DNA of 39,238 nt. Origin: JAGZHZ01 sp965150505. Its GTDB lineage: Bacteria; Bacillota; Clostridia; Lachnospirales; Lachnospiraceae. Position 1 is the stretch's first letter. Every line of letters begins with the position of its first letter. The notes under the pieces were generated by a model that had not been told where the DNA came from, ran no database searches, and saw nothing but the letters and a program-made list of their open reading frames with translations. The position numbers and the translations under genes are program-made. Below, piece by piece: positions 34,861 to 39,238 of this stretch. The stretch is taken from the NCBI GenBank assembly GCA_965150505.1, contig CBCTVZ010000007.1, positions 1-39,238 of the forward strand, written 5' to 3'.

Positions 34861-35892
34861 TCAATGAATCTCCCGAACCGACTGTGCTTCCATCAGTTCT
34901 CCTTCAAAAAGCATTCTCTGTCTTCCGCTTTTTTTGCGAATCATCTCAAAAAGCATATGAATCGTTGCCTTTGCCATTTCTTCCATCGGCTGCCGCAATG
35001 TTGTGATAGATGGATTATAAAACTGTGCCATTTCCAATCCGTCAAACCCCACCACAGAATAATCTTCTGGCACGTTCTTTCCGCTGTCAAAAATTGCCTT
35101 ACACGCTCCGATTGCCATACGGTCTGATATCACATATAATGCAGTAAAATCCGCTTTTTCTTCCAACAGTTCTTTTGTCAAATCGTATCCATTTTCCATT
35201 GTATAGCTTCCAAGTTCCGGCCGCATATATTTTACAAGAGATGGATCTATTTTTATCCCATGTTTTTCTAAGGACTCGTAATATCCTTCCAGCCGTAATT
35301 TTCCAATACTCTCATCTTCTTTTGTCGAAGTGATAATCGCTATCTTTTTATGTCCTTTTGAGATCAGATAATCGACTACTTTTCCGCTTTCTTTTTTGTC
35401 ATCCACGGAGACTGTGGCATACCGTTTCTTTCCTTCCTCGCTTGCCAGATCAATCGTACTCAGCACAAAAGGTACTGACATCTGATCTAACTTGTCAATC
35501 GAATGTGTAAACTGACCGCCTAAAAATACAATTCCTCGCAGACGTTTCTCTTTTTCCAGCTTGATTGCCTCATCCACTTCATCTTGCCATTCATCTACAT
35601 GCTGCAAAACAAGAGAATATTTTTCTTTTTGTATCTCTTCTTCAAATACTTTGATCATTCTTAAAAAAAGAGGATTGCTGATCCCTTTTACCAGAACAGC
35701 AATCTCTTTTGATGCAGTACGTTTCAGATTTCTGGCACTATTATTAGGAATATAATTATGCAGACGGATTGTCTCCATAATCATGCGTTTCGTTTCTGGA
35801 TTAATGTCAGGGTGATTATTCATCGCACGCGATACGGTACTTACCCCTACGCCACACATTCGTGCTATATCCTTAATCGTAACTCTTTCCAT
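34861..35892 (-). CDS. LacI-family transcription regulator of the adjacent sugar importer
   Basis: The 343 residues contain a LacI helix-turn-helix (1-50: VTIKDIARMCGVGVSTVSRA, with the hinge NNSARNLKR) and a periplasmic-binding-like effector domain (about 60-335) with KEIAVLVKGISNPLF, VDYLISKGHKKIAIIT and VVGFDGLEMAQFYNPSITTL. It should repress or modulate the importer in response to a sugar. The ATG at 35892 is preceded by GAGGAAG seven bases upstream; an earlier ATG would read through the IS-end-like hairpin. It is the last gene of the operon. Confidence 0.93.
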   Translation of the reverse strand: MERVTIKDIARMCGVGVSTVSRAMNNHPDINPETKRMIMETIRLHNYIPNNSARNLKRTASKEIAVLVKGISNPLFLRMIKVFEEEIQKEKYSLVLQHVDEWQDEVDEAIKLEKEKRLRGIVFLGGQFTHSIDKLDQMSVPFVLSTIDLASEEGKKRYATVSVDDKKESGKVVDYLISKGHKKIAIITSTKEDESIGKLRLEGYYESLEKHGIKIDPSLVKYMRPELGSYTMENGYDLTKELLEEKADFTALYVISDRMAIGACKAIFDSGKNVPEDYSVVGFDGLEMAQFYNPSITTLRQPMEEMAKATIHMLFEMIRKKSGRQRMLFEGELMEAQSVREIH

Positions 35893-35943
35893 CTGCTCTT
35901 CCTCTTTTTCCAAATAGATTTTTTGTCCTTGCTTCTTCACACT

Positions 35944-35986
35944 CCCCATCGATAAATCTAGGGGATTCTTGTCTCTAAGCGATGGG
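35944..35986 (-). mobile_element. Possible IS200/IS605-family right-end remnant
   Basis: Read on the minus strand, CCCATCG-CTTAGAGACAAGAATCCCC-TAGATTTATCGATGGGGAGTG recalls the right ends of IS605-type elements (AATCCCC ... GGGGAGT hairpin, source of TnpB guide RNA). Two alternative stems are possible, CCCATCG/CGATGGG and CCCC/GGGG. No TnpA or TnpB gene is nearby. The assignment is from memory of such ends. Confidence 0.4.
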
Positions 35987-36026
35987 TTATTTGATGTCCA
36001 TGTGCCTCATCTTTTTTATTTTCAGA

Positions 36027-36866
36027 TCATCCTTTTACAGCGCCTGCGACAACACCTTCAATGATATGTTTCTGACATGCCAGATAGAAAATAATAATAG
36101 GAATAATTCCAAGTACCAAAACTCCCATCATTGCTCCCATATCGACAGAACCGTATCCGCCTTTCAGATATTGAATCGCAATCGGGATCGTCTTATATTT
36201 TCTGATATCCAGCACAAGGTATGGCAGAAGATAATCATTCCAGATCCACATTGCCTGCAAAATTGCAACTGTAATATAAGTAGGTTTCATAATCGGCATC
36301 ACTACTTTAAAATAAGTCTGAATCGGAGTGCAGCCGTCAATCATCGCCGCTTCCTCAATTTCAATCGGAATCGATTTTACAAAACCGGCAAACATAAAGA
36401 CAGCTAGTCCTGCTCCAAATCCTAAATAAACTACAATAATTCCCACCGGATTATTCAGATGAAGCATATTTGCAATCTTTGAGAGTGTAAACATCACCAT
36501 CTGGAATGGCACAATCATAGAAAACAAACAAAGATAATAAACGGTACTTGTAAGTTTATTTTTCACACGGCTGATATACCACGCGCACATGGAGGTACAT
36601 AAAATAATGGCAAGGACAGAAAATACGGTGATAAACAACGACCATCCAAACGCCTCAAAAAATCCCGTCTTCTCAATACCATTGATATAGTTCTCCAATC
36701 CGACAAACATTTTTCCTTTTGGAATAGAGAACGGTGAACGGCTGATATATGCCTTTTTCTTAAATGAGTTGATGACAACCAAAGCAATCGGGAATACATA
36801 AATCAAACTGATGATCGTAAAAATAACCGTCAGCAGTTTTCCATGTTTTGTTTTTCTCGTGTTCAT
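36027..36866 (-). CDS. Carbohydrate ABC transporter permease (MalG/MsmG type)
   Basis: This inner-membrane subunit has 279 residues and six predicted helices (first at about 12-35). The cytoplasmic EAA loop EIEEAAMIDGCTPIQTYFKVVMP contacts the ATPase. LDIRKYKTIPIAIQYLKGGYG and a C-terminal GAVKG are typical of this permease class. Its ATG overlaps the stop of the first permease by one base (TAATG), so the pair is translationally coupled and probably heterodimeric. Confidence 0.95.
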   Translation of the reverse strand: MNTRKTKHGKLLTVIFTIISLIYVFPIALVVINSFKKKAYISRSPFSIPKGKMFVGLENYINGIEKTGFFEAFGWSLFITVFSVLAIILCTSMCAWYISRVKNKLTSTVYYLCLFSMIVPFQMVMFTLSKIANMLHLNNPVGIIVVYLGFGAGLAVFMFAGFVKSIPIEIEEAAMIDGCTPIQTYFKVVMPIMKPTYITVAILQAMWIWNDYLLPYLVLDIRKYKTIPIAIQYLKGGYGSVDMGAMMGVLVLGIIPIIIFYLACQKHIIEGVVAGAVKG

Positions 36867-37714
36867 TACTGCTGCACCTCCTTTGTTCTTGTCAGTCTGT
36901 TTTGGCCAATCGCAATCACTGCAACTAAAATAAAGAATAAAACAGCTTTTGCCTGACCTACGCCCTCATATCCCGTTCTTCCGTAGAACGTATGGTAAAT
37001 ATTCAGCGCAAGCAACTCTGACATCTTAGAAGGTTCTCCTCCTGTCAAAGCAAGGTTTTGATCAAACAGTTTAAAACCATTTGTCAGTGTCAGGAAGGTA
37101 CAAATCGTAATAGATGGCATCACCATCGGAATCGTCACTTTAAATAAAATCTGACGCGGACTTGCCCCATCAATCTTTGCCGCCTCAATCAGCTCTCCAG
37201 GTATGTTTTGAATCCCTGAGATATAAATGATCATCATATATCCTATCTGCTGCCACAGCATCAAGATTACAAGTCCCCAAAATCCATATACGGAAGAATA
37301 CGTCAATGTTTTTTGAAAATAAAGTAAAATACCATTTAATAAAAGCTGCCAGATATATCCTAAGATAATACCGCCAATCAAGTTTGGCATAAAAAATACC
37401 GTACGGAATATATTCGTACCTCTAATTTTTTTTGTCAAAAGCATTGCCACTGCAAAGGCAAGCACATTGATTAACAAAACGGAAACAATCGTAAATAATG
37501 CGGTATACCACAATGAATGTGCAAAAGGATCGGTAGGATCGCCAAAAATTTTTGCATAGTTGGAAAGCCCTATAAATTTTGCATCCGTTACCGTTGTGAA
37601 TTTACAAAATGATAAGTAAATTCCCATAATAAAAGGTACAATAAATCCAATGGTAAATGCTAATATAGTCGGAAGAAGAAATACCGGCCAATATTTTTTA
37701 ATCGCTTTCTCCAT
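36866..37714 (-). CDS. Carbohydrate ABC transporter permease (MalF/MsmF type)
   Basis: The 282 residues contain six hydrophobic helices and the EAA loop ELIEAAKIDGASPRQILFKVTIPM. The N-terminus KKYWPVFLLPTILAFTIGFI begins the first helix. It pairs with the following permease. A hairpin at 37735-37769 separates it from the binding-protein gene and may lower its expression. No ATP-binding gene is in the operon, so a shared MsmK/UgpC-type ATPase from elsewhere is expected. Confidence 0.95.
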   Translation of the reverse strand: MEKAIKKYWPVFLLPTILAFTIGFIVPFIMGIYLSFCKFTTVTDAKFIGLSNYAKIFGDPTDPFAHSLWYTALFTIVSVLLINVLAFAVAMLLTKKIRGTNIFRTVFFMPNLIGGIILGYIWQLLLNGILLYFQKTLTYSSVYGFWGLVILMLWQQIGYMMIIYISGIQNIPGELIEAAKIDGASPRQILFKVTIPMVMPSITICTFLTLTNGFKLFDQNLALTGGEPSKMSELLALNIYHTFYGRTGYEGVGQAKAVLFFILVAVIAIGQNRLTRTKEVQQ

Positions 37715-37734
37715 ATTTTTTTCCTCTTTCTTTC

Positions 37735-37769
37735 AAAAAGGGCGAGCAAAGCATCGCTCACCCTTTTTT
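37735..37769 (-). terminator. Leaky terminator/attenuator between binding protein and permeases
   Basis: On the minus strand GGGTGAGC pairs with GCTCGCCC (one mismatch), flanked by A- and T-runs and followed by TTTTTG. Placed between the binding-protein and permease genes, it would reduce permease mRNA relative to the binding protein. Confidence 0.7.
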
Positions 37770-37808
37770 ATCCATTTTAAATCTGATTAAAAAAATCTAT
37801 CTTATCGA

Positions 37809-39122
37809 TTAGTTTGCATGTGCTGCTGCATATTCTGTAGCCCAACCATCAACAAATGCGGATACAACGCTGTCCCATTCGCCTGTTCCCTGCGCATATT
37901 CCAGAAGAGCGCTTCCTACTGCATTTTTCCAGTTCTCTGAAGGCATTGTTGGGAAGTTCCATGCTACTGTTTTATGACCAGCTGCGATATCTTCATTTGC
38001 TGCTTCTACGAGTGGGTTGTCTGGTGTATATTCATCCCCGATTGTAGCGAATGGTGTCACAAATCCCATTTCTTTTGTCAGCGCATTCTTTCCTGTATCG
38101 CTTGTGATTACCCATGTCAGGAAATCAATCGTTGCCTGAATATCTTCCTCAGAAGCTTTGCTGTTTACACACCAGTAGTTTTCAGAACCTGTACATAATC
38201 CCTGTTCTTCTTCGCCTTCTACTCCAATGTAAATCGGCATCATACCAAGGTCTTCGTCTGCAACTTCATATCCCTGAATATCGCCGTATGCCCATGTACC
38301 ATTCTGATAGAATACTGCTTCTCCAAGTGCAAACTCAGAAGCTGCATCTTCACCTGTTTTTCCTGAAAGCAGAGTTGGTTCACATGTTGCATTGTTGATA
38401 TACAGATCCCAGATATTTTTATAATTGTCAAGATACGTTCCTTTGATTGCATCTGTGCTTCCAATGCCATCTGCCTGATATTCATAGTAAATTGGCAGGT
38501 TTGCTAAATGTGTCTTAAATCTCCAGTCAGAGGAAGAATCCATGCCGGCTGATGTGAATGCGCCGAGGATTCCCAGTTCATCTTTTTTCGCCTGAATGTC
38601 TTCTACAACTGCTTTGAATGTATCAAAATTATTGATTTCGTCCATAGAAGTTACGACTGCGCCTTCTGTTGCAAAGTAATCGTTCATGATCGCTTTATTG
38701 TAGATAATTCCATATGTCTCAATAACGTAAGCAACGCCTGGTACAGAACCGTCTTCGTTGATCAGCGCAAATTCATCGCTCTTTAAGTTTTTGTACACTT
38801 CTGTGTCTTTTAAGTCATAGCAGTAATCTTTCCATGTAGCAAGACCAACTGGACCATTTACCTGAAACAGAGTTGGAACTTCTGTCTTTGCCATCTCTGA
38901 TTTCAGAGTGGATTCATATGTTCCTGCTGCTGCTGTGACAACAGATACTTCCACACCTGTCTCGTCTGTATATGCCTCTGCCAAATCTTCCCACTGTTCA
39001 GCCTGTTCTGGTTTAAAATTCAAATAATAAACTTTTCCGCCCTCTGCGCTTGCTGGAACTGCAAAAATCCCTGCAACCATTGCTGTTGATAATGCTGCTG
39101 CCAATACTTTCTTCATCTTCAT
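37809..39122 (-). CDS. Extracellular sugar-binding protein of ABC transporter (family 1)
   Basis: The 437 residues start with a signal peptide (MKMKKVLAAALSTAMVAGIF) cleaved after AVPASA; no lipobox cysteine is present. The mature protein has the two-lobe SBP_bac_1 fold: GKVYYLNFKPEQAEQWEDLA, VPGVAYVIETYGIIYNKAIM, ASEFALGEAVFYQNGTWAYGDI and a C-terminal NWKNAVGSALLEYAQG. The sugar is not predictable. The ATG at 39122 has AAGGAG nine bases upstream. It is the first gene of the importer operon; no strong promoter is visible in the last 116 bases of the window. Confidence 0.93.
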   Translation of the reverse strand: MKMKKVLAAALSTAMVAGIFAVPASAEGGKVYYLNFKPEQAEQWEDLAEAYTDETGVEVSVVTAAAGTYESTLKSEMAKTEVPTLFQVNGPVGLATWKDYCYDLKDTEVYKNLKSDEFALINEDGSVPGVAYVIETYGIIYNKAIMNDYFATEGAVVTSMDEINNFDTFKAVVEDIQAKKDELGILGAFTSAGMDSSSDWRFKTHLANLPIYYEYQADGIGSTDAIKGTYLDNYKNIWDLYINNATCEPTLLSGKTGEDAASEFALGEAVFYQNGTWAYGDIQGYEVADEDLGMMPIYIGVEGEEEQGLCTGSENYWCVNSKASEEDIQATIDFLTWVITSDTGKNALTKEMGFVTPFATIGDEYTPDNPLVEAANEDIAAGHKTVAWNFPTMPSENWKNAVGSALLEYAQGTGEWDSVVSAFVDGWATEYAAAHAN

Positions 39123-39238
39123 AATAGTCTTCTCCTTTTCTTTATGATATTTTTTGCGTTTTTTCAACGCCGCACCCTTTTTCGGGGCTGTGAAATAACA
39201 GTCTCTATGAAAAAAGAGGACTTTTCGTTCAAAATGAA

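Overview
The window looks like a chromosomal segment of a low-GC, spore-forming Firmicute of the family Lachnospiraceae. The evidence is AT-rich intergenic DNA, strong GGAGG-type ribosome binding sites, SpoVT with a forespore-type promoter, a dnaE-pfkA pair, an AgrC/AgrA-like two-component system and a GH101 mucin-glycan enzyme. GH101 with GH3 and a sugar ABC importer suggests a gut mucin or host-glycan user such as the Ruminococcus gnavus/torques group. The species is inference. All genes except pncB lie on the minus strand.

Layout in + coordinates; minus-strand genes read right to left. 1-2018: a GH101 endo-alpha-N-acetylgalactosaminidase, cut by the window edge. 2479-4966: greA-lysS, where LysRS carries an extra C-terminal tRNA-binding domain. 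5245-8780: argF, a small membrane protein, birA, a DUF6145-like protein and dusB, chained by short gaps and overlaps. 9020-10433: an NfeD/SPFH pair. 10806-11990: a secreted SleB-type cell-wall hydrolase with a heptapeptide repeat linker. 12194-14166: a TrmH-family methyltransferase and pfkA.

14230-21784 is the most unusual part. dnaE (DNA polymerase III alpha) is split into three exons by two group II introns. Removing 18438-19773 and 15456-18194 rejoins the reading frame exactly at two of the most conserved DnaE motifs and gives a 1159-residue polymerase. The intron nearer the 3' end of dnaE carries a reverse transcriptase/maturase with an HNH domain, broken by a one-base frameshift. The other has no reverse transcriptase and instead carries a small lipoprotein gene in domain IV. 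Both must be spliced for a full-length DnaE.

22009-23540: a CPBP protease and a methyltransferase. 23603-29627: two nearly identical 94-nt repeats bracket a block made of a GHKL sensor kinase, a LytTR regulator, a secreted CBM9-like protein and a secreted GH3 enzyme. Direct repeats of LytTR type lie just upstream of the GH3 promoter, so the block may be a self-regulated sugar-response cassette.

29680-32420: a small conserved protein, RidA, a CvfB-like S1 protein, an acyl-ACP thioesterase and tRNA-Gln(CUG). 32613-34076: pncB on the plus strand. 34147-39122: spoVT, then a carbohydrate ABC importer operon (binding protein, two permeases, LacI regulator) without its own ATPase. A hairpin resembling an IS200/IS605 right end sits between the permease and the regulator.
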